Positions 1 to 11,260 of a stretch of DNA of 49,488 bases are shown piece by piece. The first letter of the stretch is position 1. Each line of letters begins with the position of its first letter. Under the pieces are notes generated by a model. The model worked only from the letters and a program-made list of their open reading frames with translations. It had not been told where the DNA came from and searched no databases. The DNA is taken from NCBI GenBank assembly GCA_015680685.1, contig MNCI01035760.1, positions 29,449-78,936 of the forward strand, in the 5' to 3' direction. The translations under genes were made by a program, and so were the position numbers. The stretch comes from Gnetum montanum (lineage: Eukaryota > Streptophyta > Gnetopsida > Gnetales > Gnetaceae).

Positions 1-1010
1 CACCACAATCGTTACTACTATTGGAATGAAATAGCAAATTCTCCATTATATGAAGAAAATTTTTTAATTATTTATGAACTGACAAAAAGATTTGAAATTT
101 TCGTAAATTAACAAAAAATTCATAACTCCATGATCAAGTGCTTAATTTAAAAATAATATGTGCAAAAATAGTTTTCAAAATTAGAATTTGGCATGCTAGT
201 AGCAATAGAGATAAAACTTTTATAATTAAGTGCACTCGCTCTAGGATAGAACTATGATGGGCGACCTCTCATGAAGTCTTGTTTTTCATGTTAAAGGTTC
301 TAGACTCCAAAAGCCATAACTTTTAATTTCAAAAACCTTTTTGGTGAACGAAGAGTGATTTCCTATAGATTTCAACCTTTTAAACCCAATGGTAGAGTTA
401 TATTCATCCTAGGGAACCCAAAAAATTATTTTTTACTCCTTGCCCAATATAGCACCTTGAGATCCTCAAAAGTTTAATTTTAGCATCACTCAAGCTTACG
501 ATGTCCATTTTCAACATATGAATAGTGATTTCCAACATTTTTTACCATTCTAAACTTAATGGTGAGGTTAGATTTATCATCTAGGCACTCGATAATTCAA
601 TGATATCATAAATTCAACCTTTTGATATTTAAGATTTAGTGCATAACCCTTACAAATAGTCTTAAGATCACTATGGCATGTCATTAATTACATAGCTAGA
701 GTCAGTGTTCTCATAGAAAAGCCACTAAAATTTTGATAATATAGTTACATATTACTAAAAGTATATGATGTCATTAAATATTACTAAAATTAAAGAATAT
801 AATTATAAAATCAGATAATGTAGTTAAATTAGTTGGAGAATCAATTGTTGTATCAGTATCAGTTAATTATCAATTAATGAATTAGTCAATGTATTAGTTA
901 ATGATCAATTAGTATATTAGTTGGAGAATTAGTTAAAGAAACAAAAAAATCTTCAATCATCAAGAAAAGAGTATATTAATCCATCCTACAATCAAAACAT
1001 ATGGAAAAAC
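1..1010. other. AT-rich intergenic sequence, no gene seen
   Basis: No reading frame with recognisable protein similarity, no RNA gene and no repeat structure was seen. There is a short run of near-repeats of ATTAGTTAATGATCAATTAG type at about 855-925, which is low-complexity sequence just upstream of the pseudogene that follows. Confidence 0.5.
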
Positions 1011-1013
1011 AAC

Positions 1014-2253
1014 ATGGAGCCTCAAAATCGCATTTTGACAAGGTGTATGATACTCATGAAGAGAAATGATTCAGAAAAGACTCTAACAATGAAAATGAAA
1101 GTTGCAACATGCAACATGCTTGCAAGATCACTAATGAATGAGAAACAACACCTACTATGTCCATCATGGGCCTTGTATTGGCATGAATATCAATATCCAC
1201 ACATCTTAGTAGAGTTAAAAGATTTGGATGTTGATGCCTTGTGCTTATAAGAAGTATTACCATGGGAGTTTCTATATCAATTCCAACTAGAATTGGGAAA
1301 AATGAGATACAGAGGTATCTATAAACAAAAAGGTTCTTCTGGAAGTTCTTCTTTTGAGCCATATAGATTAGCATATTGCAGAAATCACAAAATAGATGGT
1401 TGTACGATCTTTTATAAAGAATTCAAGTTTGAATTGGTATAAATATTTGAATGGATTTTAGAAAATATGATTTTTGAAATTCTAGAACTTCAAGAGATGA
1501 GAAAGAAAGAACAATCAAGATTTTGGAAAAATCACATTGCCCTGGCAGTGATTCTAAAAGTTCATCTATTAGGAAGATGTATATGCATGGTTAACACACA
1601 TTTGATTGCCAAACCAATATGTTCAAATGTTAGACCATGCAAGAATCATATTTGATTAAGCAAATAGAAGAAATTTTGAAGAATAAGTTATTACTAAGTT
1701 ATACTAATCTAGTTTCAATTATTCTTTATGGATATTTCAATGCAAAAGTTAGAAGTAGTGTTTATCAATTCATAAAATATGGATTTGTAAAGGAATCTTT
1801 GGAAGATGAACCTGATTTCCATTAATTCAGCATGCAATTTCATTAACCAATTCATATTCTACTTAGTTTAAATCTTCAATAGATAAATTAGACTCTAGAA
1901 TTTAGGAATAGATGATGTTGATGGATAGTACTCATCAAGAAGCATAATTTACCAATTACCCTACTATTATAAATGAGGATGGGTCAACAACATTCTTCAT
2001 TGAGACTTTGGATTATATTTGGTATGATGCCCATTACTTTCAAGTTACTAAGTTACTAGAATTAAGTTCTAGAGAAGAAGTTGAGAAGAATCATGATCAA
2101 GCCTTGCCATCATGAACAAGACCATTCGATCACATACGACTTATGGTAGAATTACAATTACTTCCATCAATTAATACGGTTGATCAAGATCAAGAAGTAT
2201 CTTACTCTTACTTTTATTTGATGATATTATTATTTTATTCATTGTTCAATTGA
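1014..2253 (+). pseudogene. CCR4/Angel/nocturnin-type exonuclease pseudogene (EEP domain)
   Basis: Members of this endonuclease/exonuclease/phosphatase family remove poly(A) tails from mRNA or act on related nucleotides. The domain is visible from end to end in broken frames: KVATCNMLARSL at the N-terminus, CPSWALYWHE, then a stop where LQEV is expected (near 1248), IDGCTIFYKE, MVNTHLIAK, a frameshift near 1655, LYGYFNA in place of the usual GDFNS box, then a third frame with ETLDYIWYD (about 2005-2030) and a terminal DHIRLMVEL (near 2140). The order and spacing match a complete catalytic domain of roughly 330 residues. No introns are needed between the first and last motifs, which suggests a processed retrocopy, although plant relatives usually have introns. 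The catalytic Asp of the GDFN box is Tyr here. Stops, frameshifts and a poorly conserved part at about 1825-1955 rule out function. Assignment within the CCR4/Angel/nocturnin group is uncertain. Confidence 0.75.
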
Positions 2254-2431
2254 TATTTCAATTAGATAAGTAAAATATCTATAATAATAAAAATAGAGGA
2301 TAAGGAATTTTCTTGCCTTCACTTGGGCAAGCATATCCAAGTTGCACTTTGTGTAATCCTAGTTAGGATTGGTGATTGGTGTTTGATAAATATTTACTTC
2401 ATTTTTTTCATTTTCTTAGAAAATTAAGTAT
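2254..2431. other. Unassigned sequence between pseudogene and tandem repeat
   Basis: AT-rich sequence with no recognised gene. It may be the 3' flank of the exonuclease retrocopy, but no poly(A) tail is evident. Confidence 0.3.
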
Positions 2432-2698
2432 CAAGAAAGTAATATTTAATTTTACATATAAATTTTCTCACATATATTTTGTTTACAGAATAAGCAAGAA
2501 ACAACTTCAAGTTCAAAGGAGAAACCAAATTATTGGAGCACAGAATCATGAAAGAAGTACTAGTAGCAAGAAAGTAATATTTAATTTTACATATAAATTT
2601 TCTCACATATATTTTGTTTACAGAATAAGCAAGAAACAACTTCAAGTTCAAAGGAGAAATCAAATTATTGGAGCACATAATCATGAAAGAAGTACTAG
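2432..2698 (+). repeat. Tandem duplication, two 135-bp units
   Basis: The unit 2432-2566 (starting CAAGAAAGTAATATT) is repeated at 2567-2698 with an offset of exactly 135 bp and only two substitutions seen (GAAACC/GAAATC and CACAGA/CACATA). The period is 45 codons, so a frame can stay open through both copies, but the translation resembles no known protein. Each copy contains TTTTGTTTACAG, which looks like a splice acceptor. The high identity marks this as a recent duplication compared with its degraded surroundings. Confidence 0.9.
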
Positions 2699-2882
2699 AG
2701 CTAGAAAAAGATAGAGAACGTGGACTCGTTTAAGGATGAACAAAACCTAAGTGGGGTAGATTATCACATGCCAATTCACAAATGATGATGTTGCCTAATG
2801 AAGATGGTGTCTCTTCATAATAAATGTTATTGTTATCTTAACAAGACTTAAAAAAAAGTTATAATTGAGACCTGAAAGGGCA

Positions 2883-3332
2883 TGTTGTAATAATGGATGT
2901 GTCTCTTAAGGTAACCTTTGGGGTATTGACCTAAGGCATTTATACCCATGGTTAGAGGTTGTGCCAGCATGGAGTGGTGGAGCTAGTATAAGAAAGTCAT
3001 GGGAGTTGGGTGGAGTGGAATAGGAAGTGTACTAGCCATCCCTTCTAGCTCAGTTATAGGCCTAACCATGGTGGTAGTGCTGGATTGCCACTAAGGGATA
3101 GATGCCAAAGGAAGAAAAACCTAAGAAACACTCTCAGAGCATGATACAAATATGCTATTCATATCAATAAAGCATTCTTTCCTTCATATTTCTACATTTT
3201 TCTATTATTTTCTTTATACATAATGTCAAATATCACATATCTTTTGCATTTGGTATATTTTATTCATACACATAATGTCTAATATATCATATATTTGATG
3301 TTTTCCATGACATCCGGGGATGGGATGTCACA
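2883..3332 (+). mobile_element. Candidate solo LTR
   Basis: The segment begins TGTTGTAATAATGG and ends GGGATGTCACA. It contains a TATA-like CATTTATACCC near 2937 and an AATAAAGCATTC polyadenylation-like motif near 3166, in the order expected for an LTR. The end holds an 8-bp inverted repeat, TGACATCC and GGATGTCA, around GGGGATG. No target-site duplication is clear and no second copy exists in the window, so the call rests on shape alone. Confidence 0.35.
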
Positions 3333-4490
3333 TAATCCATAAGAAACTTAAAAAATATTGTATCATCTTAACAAATTCATAACTCTTAAATATATTAATT
3401 ATTCTTCTTAATGATATTATTTAGAATTTACTAATCCTATTAAGATCCCACCTAGTGATATAAGTACTATTGCTCTGATGATAATCCTTTAATTTTTTAA
3501 GGTCATGGTAATATGCTCATTTCTCAAGTCAAAGACCTATGTTTGATCCTAGGTACATCCACTTAAATATGTTAGTCATTTAATTATCTACTAATCCGCC
3601 CAAGACCCCACCTAGTGGGATGAGTACTTTGGTTCTGAATGATGATCCTTCTATCTCTAGACTTGCATTACACTTAGTTAGTTCATTATGAACTTAGCTT
3701 ATCTTGTGTTTACAATTCACTATCTTGATGCACTATAGTTTACAAAGTACTTCTTTATAATTCTTTTTCTTTCTTCATCAATGTAACCTTTTGGATGGTC
3801 TTTTGTTCTTATTTAAGAAACTAGACTAGGATATGCATTGCATAACTTGGATCTTCTCTTTTTGTTTAGGAAATTAGATCCTATGCTATTGGAATTGAAT
3901 TTGTCTTATAAAACATTTGTTTCTTAATATCAAGTTACTTATTTAAACTTTCGGTCATGGTACTTGGATGAAACATCATAAAAATCAAGGAAATCAATCC
4001 TAAGACTGAGTAGGATAAACCAACTAATAGAAATACTCTCTTATGTGTTTGGTTGTAGGTACTAGGTAGCTAGATAGCCATGCACATGAGTAGCTACAAA
4101 TAAAATATTAGCCAAATAAAACTAAACATCAAACCAAAACCAATAATCATGATAATATCAAATGAATAATTAGATAGAATTTGAGAACTCACTGACCACC
4201 CTTAATCTAAATAATAAATAGACCTAAATATTGATGACATTGAGTATAAAACTCATATAAAGAATTACCAATCAAATTCATAATGCTCATCTTTCTAAAA
4301 ACTAGTGCTCAAGTTCAAACAAAAGGAGGATAGAGTCATTACAAAATTATGGGGTTGCATGGACTCAAAATCATGACACACATATATGACTAACTACTAA
4401 CTATGAATGCCACATCTTTGTTCAAGTGGTGTTAGAAAACTATCATGCAACATATGATTAACGTATAACAAATACAAAATAAAATGGAGC
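3333..4490. other. Unresolved sequence; possible 3' end and LTR of element E
   Basis: No gene seen. By comparison with element A, the 3' LTR of minus-strand element E should begin somewhere below about 4300, where the minus strand reads TGAGCATTATGAATT. Its end and its similarity to the A LTRs could not be confirmed. Two related segments of about 60 bp, with CCCACCTAGTG cores, lie at roughly 3425-3485 and 3588-3650, about 160 bp apart. Confidence 0.3.
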
Positions 4491-7330
4491 TTGATGTAGT
4501 CTCTTCAGGTTCCTACTAGTAGTGGCTCCTCCATTCTTCTTTCCTTTATCATCTAGCTTCTTGAATTAGTATCTATTCAGAAATGCTATTAGCTTTTCTT
4601 CTTTGGCTCTGGGACCATGTACTCTTTATGCCAAGTTCGTGATGCTTTTTAATGTTGGTATTTTTGAAGGATATGATAGTTTTGGAAACATATTATTGGC
4701 TTTGATGTACCATGCTACAAATTTTATTCTTTCTAAAATGCTACATATTATTGGCTTTGATTTTTTTTATTTTTTTATTTTTTTTTATTTTTGCATAGGA
4801 ACTACAAGATTTTCCCAAGGATGCTAGAGACATCCATGGGTCACACTTCAAAAGCTTTAGTCATCTTTTATAATTCTTGATAGTAGGTCATTCTTCTAAT
4901 CAAATTTGTTGCAACATCTTTCTAATCTTGGTAACTTAACTTAACTACTTGTAGTTTAGAGTTTGAAATATGAATTTTCTCTTGTGCATCTTTCCTATCT
5001 ACAAACTCTCTTTTTATGCATAGAATACATAGTATCCAACTCCTTCTCTAACTCTATTTTAGGCCTTCCTGTTGTTAATATGACCAAGTTAGTGTAGTGT
5101 AGCTTTGCTATCCCTATGTACTCTATCAAGTCTTCTATTTGCAAGTCTTTATTTTTAGCTCAACTTGGTGGACAAGGGCAAGACTATCCAAGATAGATTG
5201 CTAATCAAGGATTTTTTATGTAATAGAATTGATCTTAGCCTTGGCCATCTGGATTTCTTTTTTACTAATCTACCTATACATGTCCACTTGATCTCTAAAG
5301 TGTTCTTTGAGTCTTTCATGATTCTTGATCTCATTTTACCATGCACTAATTTTAATGGTTGAATTCTCTTTGACTATGCATACTTCTTTCATTGATAATG
5401 TTCTATTTTCACATGTAAATTATCTCATATCTAGGTTGACTCTAGAAAACTGCTCTCTCAGCTAATGATTTCTTTCTTTGAGCATATTCTTCTATATTTC
5501 TATGTTTATCAACCTAAAATTTTTTGCAACAATTCTTTTATTTTCCTCTTCTAATGCAGCAATAGCTTTAGCATGGGCATACATCTGAGCATCTATAATT
5601 AAAGCATTTCAACTACTTTTTATTTTTCCATCATCATTTTTTTTTGCTTAGTCACTAATTAATCTACTTGCTTACTTCTAAATTGTGATAACTAGTCAAG
5701 TGTAATCTATCATGCACCTTTCAACACATAATGGAATAAATGCTTCTTATAACCTTTGCACTTCATTTTCTATATGTTGTATTCTTATTTTTACCATGAT
5801 CATTGTTTCTTTGATGAAGATTAATTCTAATTACACTTCAGTGATATAACTCAGGATATCAAAAAGATTCTATATAAATTACCCTATTTGTAGCAATATA
5901 TCTAGTACACCTTCATGTTCATCAAGGGATATGAATTTCTTTCCTAATGTTCTAACTAGATTTTATATAGCCTTGGATCTAGAAATATCTATTGGCAGCA
6001 TAATAAGAACATTAAATAATTCTTTGATATGATTATTTATTATCTCTAGTACTCCTCCTGCATCTTGATGTTACATTACCACCACTGTGGCTTCTTCTCC
6101 AATTTCTAAAACCACTTGAAATGATGCATCATTCCCAAATATTTGTTATATCCAATTATCATTTCTTTTTACCTACAAAGATATTTAACTACTAGTGGGT
6201 CCTATTGATACTACGAGTCTACTTAGATTATCTCTAACTCTATACATGCTTAAGAATTCTTTGTTGTCCTAACTAATTATTTCTACAACCTATTGCAAAG
6301 GACTTATAAAGGCAATCATTGGTTTGTCGTATTTCTTGTGCATTTCTTCCAATTTTTTTTGTAGCTAGTGTTGATCCACTAGGTCCTGCTTATTATATTA
6401 CTATGACTAGAATGTTTTCCACCAATGTTAACCCTACTACAACCTTGGTGCTTGTTGGTTTTTCTACTTGATCCTTCTTGGGTGACATTGGCTTTTAAAT
6501 CTCCACATATGAGGCATTCAGGCTTTTCAAAGAACATCATTTTTATAATCCAACATTTTTATTTTCCTACAAAACTTTCTAATAATACAAGAAAATGGAG
6601 GAGTGAATTTTATTATCTTTTTCTCCTCAAAATTTCTCTGAATTTCTAGAAATAATAAATGGACTATGTTTTCCTGAAATTTCCTCATTTGGATAGCATT
6701 TCCTCTAGCAACACAGGTACATCCCAATCTTGAAATAATTTTTTTCTATTGTGGATAATCCATTGTACTCTTTTCTAATAGTCTCATTTTCCCTTTACAA
6801 CCATAGATTTCTTGCACCTATATCAAATCATGTAGAAATTTGAACAATGTTGGCTTTAACGTTTGGTATATTTAGTTTCCTATTAATAGCTTCAACTAAA
6901 TATGACATTGTTACTCCTCAATCTTAATATTTTTGTCATCCTATTTATTAGGCCAAAATTCATGGCCTTCTCCCAAATACCATTCTTCATTACTTGAAAT
7001 TATAGGCTAGAGAGGTTGAGCTTGAAGTTGTTTGTGAACCATTGTAGGTGCAAATTTCATGAATCAACAAAAATTCAATTCTACTATCATAGTGGACATG
7101 ATAGAATGCTCCTAAATTGATTGTAAGCACTCATTGGAGAGTGTGACACATTGTCCTTACTTTGAGATAAGTGATGCATCAACTTTTACATGTGTTATGA
7201 ATGCACTTCTTGCTTGGCATGAGGAGTTTAATTTGCATTACATCCTCTTTCTCTTTCTTTAGGCCTCTAGCTTCAATGGTGCTCAAGATTTGGGTATCCC
7301 TTTTAGCAGCATCTGCAATCATAAGAAATT
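4490..7330 (-). pseudogene. Post-integrase ORF of element E (Athila-like), degraded
   Basis: On the minus strand this region matches the second ORF of element A (32800-35560). Matching landmarks are the bases GAGTTTGTAGATAGGAAAG (E near 5000, A near 35150), an LDSLALVHQ / LDSYALVHQ protein block, and a shared KLDDKGK block near the 3' end. The translation is Lys/Glu-rich and probably coiled coil, with many in-frame TAG and TGA codons and frameshifts. The ORF appears to begin near 7310 at ATGCTGCTAAAAGG on the minus strand, directly after a TTATGATTGCAG splice-acceptor-like sequence. It lies downstream of RT, RNase H and integrase once the inserted elements are set aside, which is the env-like position of Athila elements, but I see no envelope feature or membrane segment. 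Confidence 0.6.
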
Positions 7331-7657
7331 TCAAGATCACCCAAATTTAAAAATTTCTAATGATTTATTACCCTTCATTGGATCTTGGGTTTTGATCAAA
7401 AATACTATACACAATCAATCTTATTTTTAATTTGGATTGCAAAGTTAGAAAATATGTTAATTTAGAAAGAGTCTTATTTTCAAAAAAAACCTTAATTAAA
7501 TAATTTTTATAATGACAAAAATTATTTTTTAGCTTAAATGGCCTATCACTATCTTTAATTTATTGTTCAAAAGTGTTAGAATGATTAATCAAAGAGAAAT
7601 TTTAAGTTCATTGGCTTATATCAATTTAAAATCTCATTATTACTTATAATACTTAAG
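7331..7657 (-). mobile_element. Element E internal non-coding segment, left side of the D insertion
   Basis: AT-rich minus-strand spacer just upstream of the E post-integrase ORF. It shares short blocks (for example TTTCTAACTTTGCAATC) with element A at about 32680, which places it within E. Its last bases abut the D LTR. It has pyrimidine tracts and could be the 3' part of an intron. Confidence 0.45.
7625..7655 (+). repeat. 31-bp direct repeat flanking element D (left copy)
   Basis: Positions 7625-7655 (TTTAAAATCTCATTATT...) are identical to 41935-41965, on the other side of the 34-kb insertion. The left copy lies 2 bp from the LTR; the right copy starts 23 bp beyond its LTR. The 5 bp next to the LTRs are TTAAG (left) and TTAAT (right), a plausible copia target-site duplication with one change. 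The longer repeat therefore probably predates the insertion as a short tandem repeat. Confidence 0.8.
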
Positions 7658-8010
7658 TGAAGAATCTAAAGGGGCATGGATCTATGATCTAAGCTAAAAG
7701 GAAATAAAGAAATTAGTTAGAATAAATACACTCTTATAAAACTCTCTTAAATTTTTTTACTAATGAATATGTGTTTCTATAGTTATATAGGCCTTGATCT
7801 CCTAAGAATTGATTTGGAGAGATAAGCATGAATGTAGGAAATCATGGGGATGATCCTTATCATATCATTTATGGATTTTCTTAATAAGGGATGAACTAAT
7901 CATGGAATTAGATAGAAATTATATGAATGGGATTTCATCTTATTTAATATAGACTTAGGAATGAGATCTATCTAATTCTTTTGTGAAACATCTAATCATC
8001 ATATTCCACA
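7658..8010 (-). repeat. 3' LTR of element D
   Basis: On the plus strand it runs from TGAAGAATCTAAAGG to CATATTCCACA, so on the minus strand it starts TGTGGAATATG and ends GATTCTTCA. It aligns along its length with 41559-41911. A G-rich tract adjoins it on the minus-strand 5' side. Confidence 0.9.
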
Positions 8011-8022
8011 AATCCCCCCATG
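8011..8022 (-). other. Polypurine tract of element D
   Basis: The minus strand reads ATGGGGGGATT immediately before the 3' LTR start TGTGGAATATG. This is where plus-strand DNA synthesis is primed in LTR retrotransposons. Confidence 0.75.
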
Positions 8023-8199
8023 ATGGTAAGAGATTTCACTCCAAAGAAGTCTTAGAAAGATTCAAACTTCTCACAACTTAAAATCTTGGTAAAAATATTT
8101 GTCATTTATGCTTCAATCATAAAATGTTGTATGCTAAGTATGTTGTCTTGGATTAAGCTTCTGAGATGATGATGCTTAATATCTATGTGTTTGGATCAC
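8023..8199 (-). pseudogene. Element D RNase H, C-terminal fragment
   Basis: The minus strand encodes KHIDIKHHHLR followed by a degraded NIFTKILSCEKFE-like stretch, the conserved end of copia RNase H (usual form KHIDIRYHFLRE...DIFTKPL). The fragment is cut at position 8199 by the LTR of element A. Its missing upstream half lies at 36631-37031. The frame runs on correctly across the insertion once one copy of the target duplication is removed. TAG codons replace expected Gln or other codons. Confidence 0.88.
8195..8199. repeat. Target-site duplication of element A, left copy (ATCAC)
   Basis: ATCAC precedes the TG of the left LTR; ATCTC (36626-36630) follows the CA of the right LTR. They match at four of five bases, and a 5-bp duplication is usual for Ty3/gypsy integration. 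The adjoining RNase H halves fit in frame, which supports the exact boundary. Confidence 0.8.
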
Positions 8200-9092
8200 T
8201 GATGAGTCATGTTTTGGAATGGCTCCAATATCAAATATTTGATATCAAAACTACATTATCGAATATTCAATAGTGGGACACAACCTCCAATGTTGGGGAT
8301 CCAATATTGCCTCATCCATGCTAGCCTATAAATACAAAAATTTGATACATAGTTTGGATATATATTTTAGATAGGTTTCAATAGATTTTTGACATAGAGA
8401 TAGAGAAGTTTTGTTACTTTGCTTGCAATGCATGCTCGCAATGTGATGTTAAGTGGTTGCATGGAATCCTTAGTCAAGTGTGACGTACTTGGACATGTTA
8501 CATGTCTAGCAATAAAGATTGAGATTACTTCTATCATTGCAACATCCACTTAGCTTTATTATTGTTAATTACTTAATGCTTACTATTTTCCTTAGTTAAT
8601 GTTTATCATTTATTGCTCTTTATTATTTCTATCATTCAGCAGAATGAGTACAACTAATCATGAGCACTTAAGTGTAATTACTTGGTAACCTAGTAGTGTT
8701 ATCATTTGGTACACCCAGTAATGGTATGCTTGATAATCATAGTGGTAGTTGCATGAGGTTTAAGGTATGTATGAAAGATTAGGAACGGATACTCATCACA
8801 TGTATGCTAGTTTAGACTTTACTTTTCATTATTAATTAGTTAAATAATTGATTTTCTTATTCTCATTGGGAGTATCCCAAGGCCAAAACAACATCAATTA
8901 TCATATTTCTCACTTTGGACTAAATCATACATAACAAAGCTACCACTAGTTTAAGTGGAAAGATAGTGAACTGTGATCAAGACATAATGATCTAGATGTC
9001 ACAACTACTCCCATCCATAGAATTTGACTAGATCATGCATGAATGCTTGTGATTCGTATGGTTGGGTATAAGGGGTAGTTTTTTTCTCATCA
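8200..9092 (+). repeat. 5' LTR of element A
   Basis: Starts TGATGAGTCATG and ends CTCATCA. It aligns with 35734-36625 over its length, including shared blocks such as GGATCCAATAT, CATGCTAGCCTATAAATA, CTTAGTTAATGTTTATCATT and GTATGGTTGGG. A TATAAATA box lies at 8327-8334. The U3 part has several short AATATC/GATATT inverted motifs. Confidence 0.92.
8327..8334 (+). promoter_or_regulatory. TATA box in the 5' LTR of A
   Basis: TATAAATA in the context GCTAGCCTATAAATAC. It is conserved at 35861-35868 in the other LTR. It is the likely core promoter for element transcription, although the element is degraded. Confidence 0.65.
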
Positions 9093-9093
9093 T

Positions 9094-9114
9094 TGGCACC
9101 ATTGACAAGGATGG
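9094..9114 (+). other. Primer-binding site of element A, tRNA-Asp type
   Basis: TGGCACCATTGACAAGGATGG starts two bases after the LTR. It matches the TGGCGCCGTTGCCGGGGA pattern typical of Athila-like plant elements if several G bases have become A, as expected from deamination on the other strand. The tRNA assignment comes from memory of the family pattern. Confidence 0.65.
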
Positions 9115-9217
9115 TGCTAGTTATCTAGATTAGTTATATTATACATGATCACTATAAACACATTAAAAAATTATCTTTCAAAAACTATTACGTCACACAC
9201 ATCATAAACTAACAATA

Positions 9218-11260
9218 ATGTCTCTTTCACATGAAAGCAATAATGAATCATATGAAGAGAACATTTATTGGAGAACTAATGAGATATATATTGAAGAAAA
9301 TTATAGTGACCAACCTCATGCAATCATTTCATATGTTCATGACTATCCTAACTACACTCAAGGACAACATTCACCTAAGGTAGACAATCCTAGAGGAGGT
9401 GGAGTAAGTCCTAGATCAAGGAGGGCTAGAAGGCCTAGGACCTCCTCAAAACCTAGAAAAGATAAATCAAGGAATCATAGGGAGAACTATAGAAACCATG
9501 GCAACTCTTCCAATTTCTCATCTTCCTTTTCCTCTTCAACATCTAGTTCTGATGAGGATGAATGTAGGTTTGAGATTGAGCTCCACTATGGGGTCTAAAT
9601 AATAATAGAAATTGAAACCAATGGCAAAATTGAAGACATCAAAATGCACATAGACAAAATCATCACAATCAAACAAATAGAAATAGAAATTTTCATCATG
9701 ACATGTCTGATGACAATGAACCCTTATTGGCCACAAAGAGCTGATGCAAATCATAGAGGTAGTTAAAATACCCCACAAGCATTGTAAGGAAAGTTACATC
9801 AAAAGGCTTGATATGAATAGCATCTCTAAATTTGTGAGAGGTTATAATTTTGACCCACAACATCATTTACCTGTCTTCCATGATGCCTGTGTCTTACAAA
9901 ACATTGAAAGTGGGTGGAAAAAGCTCAAGCTCTTTCCTAGGATACTAATAGACAAAGCCAAAGTGTGGTATAGATTGTTAAGACCAAATTCAATCCATAA
10001 GTGATCCACAATGTTGAAACTCTTCAACAAAAAATACCAAACCTATGTGAGGATGTCCAACTTAAGGAAAAGAATCTAAGGATGGAAATAAGAACAAAAT
10101 GAACCATTGGATATGGCCTTACATAAATGCTATTCTTTACTATATAGATGTCTAGGCCATGATTTCTCTGAGGAAGAGCACCTTTTCAACATCGTAGATG
10201 GGCTCCATAGACAAACAAGAGACACCCTTGGCAGGTATGCTCAAGGTTGATTATACGAACTAAAAACTCATCAAATCCAAAGGCTAATTGAGCATGTGGC
10301 AAAAGATGAAGGAGAGCTATGTAAACAAGAGAATGTTGAGGAATATCACTAGGATCCAACTCTTCAAAATAAGAGGGTTCATCTCTATGATAAGGAAAAA
10401 GAAGCAGCTTTTAATGAGGTGATTTCACAACAAACCTTGCCAATGCAATAGTCTATTGCTGAACTTCAAGCAAGGCTAGATAAGATGTTAGAATGGATAA
10501 ATGGAAAAGTTACAACTTGCATAGAAACTATAGAGGAGAGAGTAATGCAAAACAAATCAAGCGATCATAGCAAAAGGAGGAAAAGGGACCAAGAGATAGG
10601 TAAGAACACTGATTGATAGAAAAGGGAAATGACTGTAGTAGAAGAGGCTATAGACTCAACCATCAAAGAAGATGATGGATGTGACATTTGCATATATGAC
10701 AATCCAAAGGGTTATTTCTTAGTCATGGTACATCTACATGAGTATTGGACTTTTGCATTGAATCCCAACTTTGTACAAAAGAAAATTCCTAGGAAATTAC
10801 CTTTCTCACAAGGTAATTATAGACAATCCTACAACCAACTGTACTATCCTAGTGGGACTTCTTACCAGCCTCAACACTATCATCCAATGTAGTGGTAGAA
10901 CCCACTATCATGGGGCAACCCATCATTAAACCAACACTACCCTTATTATCAACCAAACCTATCCAAATACTATGTTTAACAACCTATTTTACCAACTAGT
11001 TATATTTTCTCTACCTCAAATGACTACTACTACTCTTCCAAATATCATCTTGTAACATCTTCTATAATGTCACCACCTCACATGTCTCACCCTTCATCAT
11101 ATCCTTAATATTCTCATACTCCCCTTCATCACATGTCATAGCCAACAACATAGGAAGATTTAGTACCACAACATCAATGAAAGAATTCCACTTGTGCTAC
11201 GAACATACATAGAAATCATAATGCTAGTAAATCCCCACCACAATCTCAATCTCAANGCAC
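9218..11260 (+). pseudogene. Gag of element A
   Basis: Gag forms the virus-like particle that packages the element RNA. The first open stretch (9218-9598, ATG start) is acidic and then Arg/Ser-rich (SPRSRRARRPRT), ending in a Ser-rich tract. After a frameshift, 9744-10340 carries the capsid-like core: LFPRILIDKAKVWYRLL, FNKKYQTY, LDMALHKCYSLLYRCLGHDF and FNIVDGLHRQTRDTL, which follow the Retrotrans_gag pattern. A coiled-coil stretch follows (about 10400-10600), and the C-terminal part (10629 to about 11260) is rich in Tyr, Gln, Pro and Ser. I see no zinc knuckle. Interruptions are mostly TAG at Gln positions, plus TGA. There is one ambiguous base (N) at 11256. Confidence 0.75.

Noticed and set aside
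2376-2714. 112-codon frame across the tandem duplication
   Set aside because: It stays open only because the 135-bp unit is a multiple of three and one unit lacks stops in that frame. The protein looks like nothing known.
5165-5362. Plus-strand frame near 5165
   Set aside because: It is the reverse complement of the E post-integrase ORF, which aligns to element A on the minus strand.
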